DNA of 64,000 bases from the NCBI GenBank assembly GCA_023701245.1, contig JAMPXK010000001.1, positions 64,023-128,022 on the forward strand, given 5' to 3'. Within the stretch, counting starts at the first letter, position 1; each line of letters starts with the position of its first letter. The translations under genes were made by a program, and so were the position numbers. Positions 33,261 through 41,748 of the stretch are shown here, piece after piece. The notes beneath the pieces are model-generated. The model worked only from the letters and a program-made list of their open reading frames with translations, did not search any database and was not told the origin of the DNA. Source of the DNA: Elusimicrobiales bacterium. Lineage in GTDB: Bacteria > Elusimicrobiota > Elusimicrobia > Elusimicrobiales > UBA9959.

Positions 33261-34601
33261 TTAATCGAAACAGCCGCGCTTGAACAGGACGTTCGTCTGC
33301 GCGCCGCTGACCTTCCTGACTACCCCGTCCGGCCCGGTCTTGTTCATGTCGTAGTAGCTTATATGATGCTTGGACGTGGTTTTCTGCCCTATCGGACCTT
33401 CGTAAAAATCCTGCTCCAAAGGCACCGGGAACCTGCATAACTGCTGGTCGACCGGCCCGCTTTCGGTCTTTTTCCCCCAGGCGTCGTAGTACCAGACATC
33501 CGTTTTGGGATCGTTTATGTCGGCCCCTTTCTTGTGGAATACTGTTACGCAGTGCTGGCTGAGGTACGGGACTTTCGCGCCGCAGATAACGCCGGCCTCA
33601 TATTTCTTTTTCAGGGCCGGGTCCGTGTTTATTGCCTTCGCTATGGCTTCACCCCAGTCACGGCAGCCGGAGCCGGCGCCGTCCACCCTTTCGTCGGCCT
33701 TGGGCGCGAGTTTGAACATCTGGCGGATATTCCCGAGGCTCCCGAGAGTGTAGTTGGCTTTAAGACGTTCGTCCTTTTTTGCCTGTACCGCCCTGTCCAG
33801 GGCTCTTACGTCCTCTTCGGGGAAAGGCGACTTGAAATCCCGCTTTACCGGAGGGAATTTACCTTTCGTCCCAACGGGGTCAGGCGGCGGTGCATGAGCT
33901 ACGGACTGGGCCGTGCTGCCGCGCGGCCCGCCCGGGGTTATGGCGGACATATTCTTGCTCATCGCCACCGCTCCGAAGGAATTGCCCTTGTCATGCGACA
34001 CGGCGGCCTTATCGAACATCGTGTTCAGGCCGGCGTCGCCTTTTTTCGCCAGAGCCGAAACCCGCTCCTGCTTTTTTGCGGCTTTAGTAAGGTTCGCCTT
34101 GCTTTCTTCCGCCCGGGCTTTGGCGCCGAGGGCGGCGGCTTTGCCTTCCTCGCTTTCCAGATGTATCCCGTTGGCCTGCAGCCACGCGATGTCGGCCTGG
34201 GAAAGTTTCCCGGTCCTGGACGCGGCTTCTATCCTGGCCAAAGCGGCCCGCCGCGCCTCCGCCGCCTCCGCGTCAGCGGACTTCTCCGGGCTGCAGACGG
34301 CCGCCGCCGCAAGCGACTTGCGCTGTACCCCCAGGATGGCCAACGCGTCCGTGCTTTTGAGGGCGGTACGTACCGACTCTTCCGCCTTCCGGCACTGGGC
34401 CTCCGCCTGTTTCAGCGCCGCCTGCCGTTTAGCCTCCGGCAGCGAAGCCCAGCCCGCCTCTTCTGCCAGTCCGGTTTCCTGCATTGTGTCCCAGAGTTCG
34501 TAACCTGAGCCGGTATCCAGCCCCCACTCCGCCGGGGCGGTCAGAGCGTATGCCGCCTGTGCCCGGGCAAGAAGGATGATCGCTAACAAAATGTATTTCA
34601 T
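33261..34601 (-). CDS. secreted protein with candidate Cys-His-Asp catalytic triad
   Basis: A 446-residue exported protein. I start at ATG 34601 (MKYILLAI, signal peptide to AYA) instead of an upstream TTG. Residues 40-190 are Ala/Glu/Lys-rich helices, probably coiled coil; a Pro-rich linker near residue 240 follows. The C-terminal domain (about 300-446) contains GSGCRDW (Cys313), SQHCVTVFH (His350) and WYYDAWG (Asp373), the order and spacing of a papain/transglutaminase-like triad. This makes a peptidase, amidase or transglutaminase plausible, but I do not recognise the family. It is convergent with the preceding exported pair, with 3 bases between the stops. Confidence 0.6.
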   Translation of the reverse strand: MKYILLAIILLARAQAAYALTAPAEWGLDTGSGYELWDTMQETGLAEEAGWASLPEAKRQAALKQAEAQCRKAEESVRTALKSTDALAILGVQRKSLAAAAVCSPEKSADAEAAEARRAALARIEAASRTGKLSQADIAWLQANGIHLESEEGKAAALGAKARAEESKANLTKAAKKQERVSALAKKGDAGLNTMFDKAAVSHDKGNSFGAVAMSKNMSAITPGGPRGSTAQSVAHAPPPDPVGTKGKFPPVKRDFKSPFPEEDVRALDRAVQAKKDERLKANYTLGSLGNIRQMFKLAPKADERVDGAGSGCRDWGEAIAKAINTDPALKKKYEAGVICGAKVPYLSQHCVTVFHKKGADINDPKTDVWYYDAWGKKTESGPVDQQLCRFPVPLEQDFYEGPIGQKTTSKHHISYYDMNKTGPDGVVRKVSGAQTNVLFKRGCFD

Positions 34602-34634
34602 AATATCCCCGATCCTGAATGTTCTCAACTTCAG

Positions 34635-35498
34635 TTAAAAATTCCTGAGTTTCACTACTTGTCCGGTTACATAGTAAAGCGCTGAATTGGCCGTGTGTTC
34701 CCGGACTTTATGCGCGAGCATGGCGTCCAGGCTCAATTGCAGCGTAGGGAAAAGGTCCCTGAAGATCACATCATCGGCCCTGATTATGCCGCTGCGCCCG
34801 AATTCTTCGCGTCCCGCGGCAATTAGCTCTCTGGTATAGTCGCGGTGCTTCTTCAGCAAGTTCTCGTCGATGGCTTCGCGGGGAGGGAATTCCACCGTTT
34901 GATCGGACACTGCGGACCTGTAGCGGCCTTTCCCCGCCTTTTTCAGCAACTTCGCGGAAAACAGCGTAGAAAGGGAGCGCTCAGCGGCCGGCCGCGGGAT
35001 CCCAAGCTCTTTTATAAGCCGGTCAGCGGACCAGGTCCCGGTGTCGTAGTTCAGGGAAAGGAAGCAGAGGTAGGTGTCTTTGTCCGTAAGGGCTGCTCCG
35101 AGCTGGGCCGGAGTGAGGTAGCGCTTGCGGCCAGCCAGGGTGCTTTTTAGTTCCCGCTGCGTCGGCGGTATAGGCCTAGCGGAGGCGGGTATCCCGAGAA
35201 AGGAGAATACGTTGGCATAAACGTCCTCTCCTACAAAAGTCTTCAGCCAGGAAAGGGCCAGCTCGTTGGCGGGAGTGGTCCTGTTGCGCAGGCGCAGCCC
35301 GGAAACAAGGCGGGAGAGCCTTTCCGGTCCCGGCACGCTTTTGCCGAGCTCTATACGGAGATATTGCCGGTAACTGAAACCGAAGAATTTTTCTCCGCCG
35401 TTGCCGTGGAAAAAACGATATGCCGTGCGGAAGCCGGCTTCCTGCCTTTTCTTCCTCAATAATCCGGAGAACCCGTTTTGAATGGCGACCTGTGTCAT
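34635..35498 (-). CDS. predicted DNA-binding regulator
   Basis: A 287-residue protein starting at ATG 35498 (MTQVAIQ), preferred over a start 53 codons upstream because the extra stretch reads like promoter DNA and AGGGG lies about 7-11 bases before this ATG. Residues 10-70 resemble a lambda-repressor-like helix-turn-helix (LLRKKRQEAGF, FSYRQYLRIELGKSVPGPERLSRLVSGL). Residues 125-215 look like a winged helix (TWSADRLIKELGIPRPAAERSLSTLFSAKLLKKAGKG). The C-terminus is helical. It resembles two-part regulators of the TIGR02147 kind, without certainty. Position suggests control of the exported-protein genes alongside, and of itself. Confidence 0.6.
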   Translation of the reverse strand: MTQVAIQNGFSGLLRKKRQEAGFRTAYRFFHGNGGEKFFGFSYRQYLRIELGKSVPGPERLSRLVSGLRLRNRTTPANELALSWLKTFVGEDVYANVFSFLGIPASARPIPPTQRELKSTLAGRKRYLTPAQLGAALTDKDTYLCFLSLNYDTGTWSADRLIKELGIPRPAAERSLSTLFSAKLLKKAGKGRYRSAVSDQTVEFPPREAIDENLLKKHRDYTRELIAAGREEFGRSGIIRADDVIFRDLFPTLQLSLDAMLAHKVREHTANSALYYVTGQVVKLRNF

Positions 35499-35533
35499 CT
35501 TGTGCCCCTGTGGTGATTTAAGTTTACCCATTC

Positions 35534-35549
35534 TGCGCCAGGTGGCGCA
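35534..35549. promoter_or_regulatory. perfect palindrome in a divergent regulator promoter region
   Basis: TGCGCCA-GG-TGGCGCA is a perfect 7-2-7 inverted repeat 36 bases before the regulator start and about 120 bases before the divergent response regulator gene. A second, wider inverted repeat (CATGTC ... GACATG) follows near 35562-35590. It is a good candidate operator for the regulator at 34635-35498. Confidence 0.45.
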
Positions 35550-35668
35550 ATACCGACGTGCCATGTCCGTATTTTTAATTTTCGAGACATGTTCTGTCGT
35601 AAGCCGAAAGACCCTTGCCCGGAAGCGCCGTGTGAGACAAAATATGACAGAGTGCAAAAGGGAATGAT

Positions 35669-36046
35669 GTGAAAATACTTATCGCCGATGAGGATAACCT
35701 TTACCGCCTAGTCCTGAGTCAATTGCTTTATGACGACGGGTATGATGTTATCTCTACCCATACTTCGGGGCGGGCCTGGGAATATCTGCGCAGGGAGACA
35801 CCGGACATCTGTATCTTCGACGCGGGCTTGCCCGGAATACACGGAATGTCCATGGCCGAAAGGATCAGGGCGGACGGTGAGTTGCGCCGGCTGCCCGTGA
35901 TCCTGCTCTCCGCCGGGGCGGCCGCCGTTCCTGAAAATCTGCGGGCCGCCGCGGATTTTTTTGTTAAAAAGTCAGCGGAAGCGGACAAGGTGGTGCCGCT
36001 CATCGAAGAACTGCTGGGGAAAATTTCGGGAGAGCGGTCCGGATAG
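35669..36046 (+). CDS. single-domain response regulator (CheY-like)
   Basis: A 125-residue receiver domain with no output domain. The acidic pocket is ADEDN near residue 6, the phospho-acceptor is Asp51 in CIFDAGLPG, the switch Ser lies in LLSAG near residue 80 and the conserved Lys in FVKKS near residue 101. The start is GTG 35669 with AAAGGGA 6 bases upstream. No histidine kinase is encoded in the window, so it is an orphan. The stop abuts the MurC-like gene directly, so both are on one transcript. Confidence 0.85.
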   Translation: MKILIADEDNLYRLVLSQLLYDDGYDVISTHTSGRAWEYLRRETPDICIFDAGLPGIHGMSMAERIRADGELRRLPVILLSAGAAAVPENLRAAADFFVKKSAEADKVVPLIEELLGKISGERSG

Positions 36047-37441
36047 GTGCGCTTGCCCGCGCTCCCCCATTTAATCAATAATGTAAGCGTGAAAAACACC
36101 ATACACTTCTCGGGCATCGGCGGGGTAGGCATGAGCGCGCTGGCGCAGGTGGCGGCCATGGAGGGCCGGCCGGTCAGCGGCTCGGACAGGGATTTCGACC
36201 GGGGCCGCAACCTCGGCGTGAAAGCCGCCCTGGAAAAACTGGGCATCAGGATCTTCCCGCAGGACGGCTCGGGCGTGAACGCGGAAACCTCGGAACTGGC
36301 CCTTTCCACCGCCATTGAAGATACCAACCCGGAGGTAGTGCAGGCCAAAGCGCGCGGGGTGAAGATAAGCCACCGCTCCGAGATCCTGGCCGCCTACGTG
36401 AACAATTTCGACACCATCGCGGTGGCGGGCACCAGCGGCAAATCCACCGCGGCGGCCATGACCTTCGCCGTGCTGGAGGCCGGCGGCCTGGAGCCGTCAA
36501 TAATAACCGGCGGGGCGCTGGGCGCGCTGAAAGAGCGCGGCCTGATAGGCAACGCGTACCGCGGCAAGGGCCGGGTGCTGGTGGTGGAGGCCGACGAATC
36601 CGACGGCACCATAATCCGCTACAAGGCCCGGACGGGCGTGCTGCTCAATATCAGCAAGGACCACAAGGAAGTGACCGAGCTGAACAAGATATTCACGGAA
36701 TTCGCCGGCAACTGCGGGCGGGTGATAGTGAACGCCGATGATCAGCCAGCGGCCGGCCTGCTGCCCGCCGCCGAACGCTTCGGCCTGGACGCCGGCGGCT
36801 GGAAGGTGACCGACATAAAGGCCGGTCCTTTCACCTCTGAATTCAAGGTGAACGGCGTGCCGTTCCGCCTGCCCGCCCCGGGGCTCTACAACATAGAGAA
36901 CGCCCTGGCGGCCTGCGCCGCCGGCGCCGCCTACGGAGTGAAGCTTGAAGCCGCCGCCGCCGGCCTGGCCGGGTTCCGCGGGGTGGAGCGCCGCTTTGTG
37001 CTGGTGGGGGAAAAGAACGGGGTTACGGTGATAGACGACTACGCTCACAACCCCGCCAAGATAAGCGCGGTGCTTAAGGCGCTGCACCAGGCGCCCGGCC
37101 GCCGCGTGCTGGCGGTGTACCAGCCGCACGGTTTCGCGCCCACCCGGCTCTTGAAGGCCGAGCTGATAGAAAGTTTCGTTTCAGGCCTTGCGCCGGCCGA
37201 CCGCCTGCTGATGCCCGAGATCTACTACGCGGGCGGCACCGTTAACAAGAACATCTCTTCCAAAGATATCGCAGACGCCGTGGCCGCCGGCGGCCGGCAG
37301 GCGTCGTTCTTCCCCGACCGGGCCGCCATCCCCGCCGCGGTGGCGGGCCTGGCGAAGCCCGGGGACATAGTGGCCGTGCTGGGCGCGCGGGACGCCACCC
37401 TTGCCGACTTCGCCAGGCAGATCTTTTCCGCCCTGCCCTGA
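36047..37441 (+). CDS. UDP-N-acetylmuramate-alanine ligase-like Mur ligase
   Basis: Mur ligase of 464 residues (MurC type). The N-terminal UDP-binding loop is HFSGIGGVGMSALA near residue 19, the ATP P-loop is AVAGTSGKSTAAAM near residue 125, VVEADESDGT near residue 183 and DDYAHNPAKISAVL near residue 327. MurC adds L-Ala to UDP-MurNAc; Mpl-type recycling ligases look similar, so the exact reaction is uncertain. The annotated GTG 36047 touches the response regulator stop; GTG 36089 (MKNTIHFSG) matches usual MurC N-termini better but lacks a ribosome site. No other mur genes are near. Confidence 0.82.
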   Translation: MRLPALPHLINNVSVKNTIHFSGIGGVGMSALAQVAAMEGRPVSGSDRDFDRGRNLGVKAALEKLGIRIFPQDGSGVNAETSELALSTAIEDTNPEVVQAKARGVKISHRSEILAAYVNNFDTIAVAGTSGKSTAAAMTFAVLEAGGLEPSIITGGALGALKERGLIGNAYRGKGRVLVVEADESDGTIIRYKARTGVLLNISKDHKEVTELNKIFTEFAGNCGRVIVNADDQPAAGLLPAAERFGLDAGGWKVTDIKAGPFTSEFKVNGVPFRLPAPGLYNIENALAACAAGAAYGVKLEAAAAGLAGFRGVERRFVLVGEKNGVTVIDDYAHNPAKISAVLKALHQAPGRRVLAVYQPHGFAPTRLLKAELIESFVSGLAPADRLLMPEIYYAGGTVNKNISSKDIADAVAAGGRQASFFPDRAAIPAAVAGLAKPGDIVAVLGARDATLADFARQIFSALP

Positions 37442-37520
37442 CGGCGCCGTTTTGGTAAAATATAGCCGTGGACAGCCCGCGCTTTTCCGCCCGTGCGGGC
37501 GTTAGTTTCCAGGAGGCAGC

Positions 37521-38717
37521 ATGAAACCAGCCAAGATAACCGACGGCGTTTATTCCCTGCGCGTGAATCATTTCAACAGGCGCCTGTTCGACTCGCTAAT
37601 CCCCCTGCCGGAAGGCACCAGCTATAACGCCTACCTGGTAAAGGGCAGCGAGAAGACCGCCCTCATAGATTCCGCGGACCCGGAAAAGGCCGAGGTGCTT
37701 TTCGATTACCTCCGTGAGGAAAAGAAACTGGATTACGTGATCTCGCACCACGCCGAGCAGGACCATTCCGGATCTATCCCGCTGGTGCTGGCCAGGTACC
37801 CGCAGGCCAAGGTGGTCACCAACCCCAAGTGCAAAGAGTTCCTGATGACGCACCTGCACATCCCGGCCGACAAGTTCATAGAGGTCAAGGACGGCGAAAC
37901 GCTTTCCCTCGGCGACAAGACGCTGGAGTTCGTGTACATGCCCTGGGTGCACTGGCCCGAGACCATGGGCACCTACCTGCGCGAGCAGAAGGTGCTGTTC
38001 TCCTGCGATCTCTTCGGATCCCACCTCGCCACGGGGGAGCTGTTCAGCGAGGAGCACATCGTCTATGAACCGATGAAGCGCTACTACGCCGAGATCATGA
38101 TGCCTTTCCGCTCCAACATCAAGTCGCACCTGGAGAAACTGGCCAGGTACGCCATAGAGTTCATCGCTCCCAGCCACGGCCCCGTGCACGCCAATCCCAA
38201 GTTCGTCATGGACATCTACCGCGACTGGGCGGTGAGCGAGCCCAGGAACAAGGTGCTGGTGGCCTACGTTTCCATGCACGGCAGCACCTATATGCTGGTC
38301 AACCGGCTGGTCAGCCGCCTGCAGGAGCACGGCGTCTGCGCCGAGAAGATCAACCTGGACCAGTTCGACGAGGGCCGCGTGGCCATGGCCCTGGTGGACG
38401 CCGCCACCATAGTGATAGGCACGCCCACGGTGCTGGCGGGCGCGCATCCCAAGGTGGTCTACGCCGCGCACCTGGCCAACCTCCTGCGTCCCAAGGCCAG
38501 GTTCCTCGCCGTCATCGGGTCTTTCGGCTGGGGCGGCAAGGCGGTAGAGACCCTCTCCGCCCTTATTCCCAACCTCAAGGTGGAAGTGCTCAGGACGCTG
38601 CTGGTAAAGGGGATGCCCACCGAGGCCGACCTTAAACAGGTGGACGAACTGGCCGCCCTTATCGCCGAGAAACAGAAGGGGCTGCCGCCCTGCGGCGGGC
38701 GCGGCTGTATGGCCTGA
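37521..38717 (+). CDS. flavodiiron protein (FprA family)
   Basis: A-type flavoprotein of 398 residues that reduces O2 to water or NO to N2O in anaerobes. Residues 1-245 form a metallo-beta-lactamase-like diiron domain with ligands visible in HHAEQDH near residue 76, WVHWPETM near residue 142, FSCDLFGSH near residue 160 and APSHGPVH near residue 220. Residues 250-398 form a flavodoxin domain (VAYVSMHGSTYMLV, GTPTVLAGAHP, GSFGWGGKAVE). AGGAGGCAGC precedes the ATG. There is no rubredoxin domain, so an external electron donor is needed. Confidence 0.94.
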   Translation: MKPAKITDGVYSLRVNHFNRRLFDSLIPLPEGTSYNAYLVKGSEKTALIDSADPEKAEVLFDYLREEKKLDYVISHHAEQDHSGSIPLVLARYPQAKVVTNPKCKEFLMTHLHIPADKFIEVKDGETLSLGDKTLEFVYMPWVHWPETMGTYLREQKVLFSCDLFGSHLATGELFSEEHIVYEPMKRYYAEIMMPFRSNIKSHLEKLARYAIEFIAPSHGPVHANPKFVMDIYRDWAVSEPRNKVLVAYVSMHGSTYMLVNRLVSRLQEHGVCAEKINLDQFDEGRVAMALVDAATIVIGTPTVLAGAHPKVVYAAHLANLLRPKARFLAVIGSFGWGGKAVETLSALIPNLKVEVLRTLLVKGMPTEADLKQVDELAALIAEKQKGLPPCGGRGCMA

Positions 38718-38755
38718 CAACGTTTTGGGAACAGCGAGGGTTCAGGGAGGATAAT

Positions 38756-39229
38756 GTGAAAAGAATAATGCTAAGTGTGTTTTTTTGCGCGGGTTTTGCC
38801 GGCTTGACGTCGGCCGAAGACGCGGTGCCGGCCCCTAAAGCAGAAGAGGCGCAGGTGCAGCCGGCCAACCCGCCTGCCGAAAAAGGCCAGGGCGGGATGA
38901 AGAAAAAAAAGCAGGCCAAGCGCCGCAAGGAGATGCGGGAAGAACGCGGCGAGCGGCAGGAGAACCGCGGCGAACGGCGCGAAGCGCGCGGCGAGGCGCT
39001 GGAACAGAAAGGCGAGAAGCTTCAGGAGCAGGCGGATAAACTGGAAAAGAAGGCCGAAGAGGCCCGTGCCGCCGGCCATGAGAAAGCCGCCGAAAAGCTG
39101 GAGAACAGCGCGGAGCGCAAAGAGCAGCGCGGCGAAGCGCTGGAGAACAAAGGCGAGCGCATGCAGAAGCAGGGGGAGCGCATGCAGGAGCGCGGCGAGC
39201 GTAAGCAGCGCAAGACAAAGGGCAAGTAG
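38756..39229 (+). CDS. exported Arg/Glu/Lys-rich repeat protein
   Basis: A 157-residue protein with a GTG start and GGAGG 6 bases upstream. After a signal peptide (residues 1-20) and a short Pro/Ala stretch it is almost entirely charged helix built of degenerate seven-residue units (RGERQEN, RGERREA, RGEALEQ, KGEKLQE ... KGERMQK, QGERMQE, RGERKQR), with a Leu/Lys coiled-coil-like middle. Such single alpha-helices or coiled coils act as spacers or polyanion/polycation binders. No family is recognised. A strong terminator follows, so it is separated from the Gly-rich cluster. Confidence 0.65.
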   Translation: MKRIMLSVFFCAGFAGLTSAEDAVPAPKAEEAQVQPANPPAEKGQGGMKKKKQAKRRKEMREERGERQENRGERREARGEALEQKGEKLQEQADKLEKKAEEARAAGHEKAAEKLENSAERKEQRGEALENKGERMQKQGERMQERGERKQRKTKGK

Positions 39230-39247
39230 TCCTTGTGCGGGTTTCGG

Positions 39248-39279
39248 GGCCCCGGCGTGCCGCGCCGGGGCCTTTTTTT
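39248..39279 (+). terminator. rho-independent terminator
   Basis: GGCCCCGGCG/CGCCGGGGCC (39248-39257, 39263-39272; loop TGCCG) is followed by seven T. Confidence 0.93.
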
Positions 39280-39284
39280 GCCCC

Positions 39285-39385
39285 TTGAAAATACCGGTTC
39301 TGTCTGCTACACTCTATTAACGGAAGGCCTGTTTTTTCAGTTTCCCCGCTGGGGAAAGGTGGAAAACAGGATTGATTTTTTGCGG
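39285..39385 (+). promoter_or_regulatory. promoter and structured leader of Gly-rich gene 1
   Basis: TTGAAA (39285-39290), 17 bases, TACACT (39308-39313). The leader then folds into CCTGTTTT/AAAACAGG (39328-39335, 39363-39370) enclosing TTTCCCC-GCT-GGGGAAA (39341-39357), and contains GGAAAGGT and TTTTGCGG (39378-39385). The GGAAAG and TTTTGCGG parts recur in the leader of gene 2 (40733-40757). Confidence 0.55.
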
Positions 39386-39401
39386 GTGACAGGGGGCTGC
39401 T

Positions 39402-40646
39402 ATGGCCGACAATGCTAACAACAGGAAAAAAACGCTTATCATCGGCGTCCTCGCGTTCCTATTCATCGGCGGGGGCATTTTCCTGTTCTTCGTCATACAG
39501 GGCTCCAACGACCTGACGGGGGCCGGCAAGAAAAACGCTTTCACCTACGGCAACGTGGCGCGCGAAGCGGCCACCTCTTTCTTCAAATTCGTCGGGTTCG
39601 ACGACGTGGAATCGATAGCCAAGGAAGGGGACAAGGACAGGCTGCGTTTGAAAGAATACGCCGCGGCCGGCCTATTGGATTCCGCTGACGCGCCGCAGGC
39701 TCCGCAGGAAGATGTGCCGTGGGCGCCCCCGGCGGCTTCGGGCAAACCTTCCGCTCCGGCTAATATCCCCAAAATGAGCGGGGGCGGCACTTCGGGTGTG
39801 GGCGGCATGGGCGGGGGCGGCACCAGGTCTTCCGGCGGCGCTTCGCGTTTCGCTGACGGTTCGGGGGCGGGCAACACCAAGATCTCCGCCAAAGTCCAGG
39901 AGGGGGCGGACGGCGTCAAGGGGACGGGCTCGCTGGCTTCCCTGGCTAAAACTCGGGTAATGCTGGGTGACGGTCTGCGCAGCGGTTCCGCGGCCACGGC
40001 CAAGGGCAAGTGGGATTCCAGTTTCGGTGTGGGGCGCTCCGGCGGCGGCGCCGGCAGCGACCTGGCCTACGCCAAGAGCGGTCTTGTGAACCTGGACAAG
40101 ATCAAGAAAGGCGAGGTGGACAACCTTAAGACCACCGACCCCAAATCCCTTAAGACTCCCGAGGTCGGCGCTCCCAAAAAAGACGAAAAGGCCGATGAGG
40201 CCGACCCTGTGCTGAAAAAGGCCAAGGAAGCCGCCGAGGACGCTATTACCAAGAGCATGGCTTCGTCTATGGCTGGCGCCCTGGGGCAGGGGCTGACCAA
40301 TTCCACCAGCCGCGGCGGGTCCGGGGATAATCCGTCCGCTGGGGGGGTAACCGCGCCCGAGACCGGTTCCTGCCCTGTCGGCGGCGGCGGGGGCGGCGGG
40401 GTGTGCTCTGTTACCTCCGGGCACCAGATCCCTTCTGATTCCAAGGTCAATTACACTCAGGTGGGTAGCACGGCCGAGGGGAAGATTTTCGAGGTTTCTT
40501 ATGCTGGGTCCGGGCCGGGGGTTACCCCCGGTATGAAAGGCACTTCTGTCAACTACACGGACACCTGCATAGTATTGGTGAAGCCGGACGGGACCAGTAA
40601 GATAACAGGCTGGGGCGTTATCAATGAGAGCCCAGTTACCCCATAG
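39402..40646 (+). CDS. Gly-rich single-span exported protein, cluster member 1
   Basis: Unrecognised 414-residue protein. Residues 1-10 are charged, 11-33 form one membrane span (LIIGVLAFLFIGGGIFLFFV), and the rest should be periplasmic. Residues 95-170 are Pro/Gly/Ser-rich (GGGTSGVGGMGGGG), 240-300 are charged helix ending in ITKSMASSMAGALGQGLTNS, and CPVGGGGGGGVC near residue 325 places two cysteines around seven glycines. The C-terminal 70 residues look beta-rich. AGGGGG precedes the ATG. It has its own promoter and structured leader. Confidence 0.75.
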   Translation: MADNANNRKKTLIIGVLAFLFIGGGIFLFFVIQGSNDLTGAGKKNAFTYGNVAREAATSFFKFVGFDDVESIAKEGDKDRLRLKEYAAAGLLDSADAPQAPQEDVPWAPPAASGKPSAPANIPKMSGGGTSGVGGMGGGGTRSSGGASRFADGSGAGNTKISAKVQEGADGVKGTGSLASLAKTRVMLGDGLRSGSAATAKGKWDSSFGVGRSGGGAGSDLAYAKSGLVNLDKIKKGEVDNLKTTDPKSLKTPEVGAPKKDEKADEADPVLKKAKEAAEDAITKSMASSMAGALGQGLTNSTSRGGSGDNPSAGGVTAPETGSCPVGGGGGGGVCSVTSGHQIPSDSKVNYTQVGSTAEGKIFEVSYAGSGPGVTPGMKGTSVNYTDTCIVLVKPDGTSKITGWGVINESPVTP

Positions 40647-40654
40647 CAAGGCCC

Positions 40655-40757
40655 TTGACAAGTCAAGGTTCGTCTGCTATAACATTGTTGTAAAAATAAC
40701 TTTGCCTTGAACGCCCCGGGTGGCTGTGTCAAGGAAAGTTCAGGTTCTATTTTGCGG
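40655..40757 (+). promoter_or_regulatory. consensus promoter and conserved RNA leader of Gly-rich genes 2-3
   Basis: TTGACA (40655-40660), 17 bases, TATAAC (40678-40683). The -35 lies in a palindrome CTTGAC-AA-GTCAAG (40654-40667). Twenty-one bases after the -10 a stem CCTTGA/TCAAGG (40705-40710, 40729-40734) begins, with an inner GCC/GGC, followed by GGAAAGTT (40733-40740) and TTTTGCGG (40750-40757). The equivalent leader at 46549-46583 has CCCTGA/TCAGGG, a compensatory change. Confidence 0.7.
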
Positions 40758-40783
40758 CGTAACCAGGGAAAACAGGCGGGCAT

Positions 40784-41728
40784 ATGATAAAATTCCAGAC
40801 CAAAAAGAGCAAGACCACCCAGTACGTCATAGGCGCTGTGGTGGCCATCATCATACTCGGCCTGTGGGTTTCCCTGCCCCTGATGAACGGTTCTTCCCTG
40901 GACTCTTCCGTTTCGGCCGGTAATCCCTTCCGCTCCAAAGTCGCGGACATTTCTTCGCTCGGCAGCGATATCCCCTCCGAGGGCGGCGCCCCCGGTTCTC
41001 CCCTTAGCGGCGAAATGATAAACAATCCCGCCACCTCCGGCGAGGACATTGCCTCTTCGCTTTTCCAGTCCGGTTTGGTGGGAGAGGAACCCCTGACGGA
41101 GACCGCGGCTGCGGACTCCGCTATCGCCCCGGCCCCGCCGCCCCCGTCCTCTTCGGCCGGCGCCCCCATGCCCGCCGCCCCCGGCGGCAAACTGAGCGCG
41201 GTGGCCTCTATTACCGCAGGCAACTCCAATTCCATGACGGCTGGCGGCATACATAATAAATTCTTTGGCGCCGGCGGCCAGAAAGCCGAATTCGCGCCGT
41301 CCACCGGTCCCGATCTCAAGAAGCTCGCGGCCGCGGATACCAAGAAAACCGCCCTGATGGCCATGCTCAACAGCACCGCAGAAAAAAGCCAGCTGGCGGC
41401 CAAGACCGGCAGCATGGACGCGGCCAAGGGCGGGGCTTCGGCCGCTTTCACCAATTCCGCCAAGGCGGGGGCCTCGGACCTTAATGATAGGCTGGAGAGC
41501 CAGGCTTCTTCCTCCGGGTTGCAGCTCGGGCAGACCGCGCAGGACCTGAAGAAGAGCGATCCCAATATCAACAAGCATAAAGTTAATATTCCGGAACCCA
41601 AGCCCGTAAAGGACGATAAGAGCGATGAGGAATTCAAGAAGATGCTTGTACAGATGATATTCCAGAGCGTCATAGGCCCTATGTTCGGCGCTATGGCCAA
41701 CAGCATGTTCACTACCCCCGGCAAATAA
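40784..41728 (+). CDS. Ala/Gly-rich single-span exported protein, cluster member 2
   Basis: Unrecognised 314-residue protein: residues 1-12 basic, span at 13-34 (VIGAVVAIIILGLWVSL), then an exported Ser/Ala/Pro-rich region (about 50-140), a helical middle (ADTKKTALMAMLNSTAEKS near residue 185) and a C-terminal hydrophobic helix MLVQMIFQSVIGPMFGAMAN (about 287-306) that ends GP-x7-SM-x-T, a motif shared with member 6. The ribosome site is weak. It ends 20 bases before member 3, so both belong to one transcript under the promoter at 40655. Confidence 0.73.
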   Translation: MIKFQTKKSKTTQYVIGAVVAIIILGLWVSLPLMNGSSLDSSVSAGNPFRSKVADISSLGSDIPSEGGAPGSPLSGEMINNPATSGEDIASSLFQSGLVGEEPLTETAAADSAIAPAPPPPSSSAGAPMPAAPGGKLSAVASITAGNSNSMTAGGIHNKFFGAGGQKAEFAPSTGPDLKKLAAADTKKTALMAMLNSTAEKSQLAAKTGSMDAAKGGASAAFTNSAKAGASDLNDRLESQASSSGLQLGQTAQDLKKSDPNINKHKVNIPEPKPVKDDKSDEEFKKMLVQMIFQSVIGPMFGAMANSMFTTPGK

Positions 41729-41748
41729 GGATAATTTCGGAGGATTTT

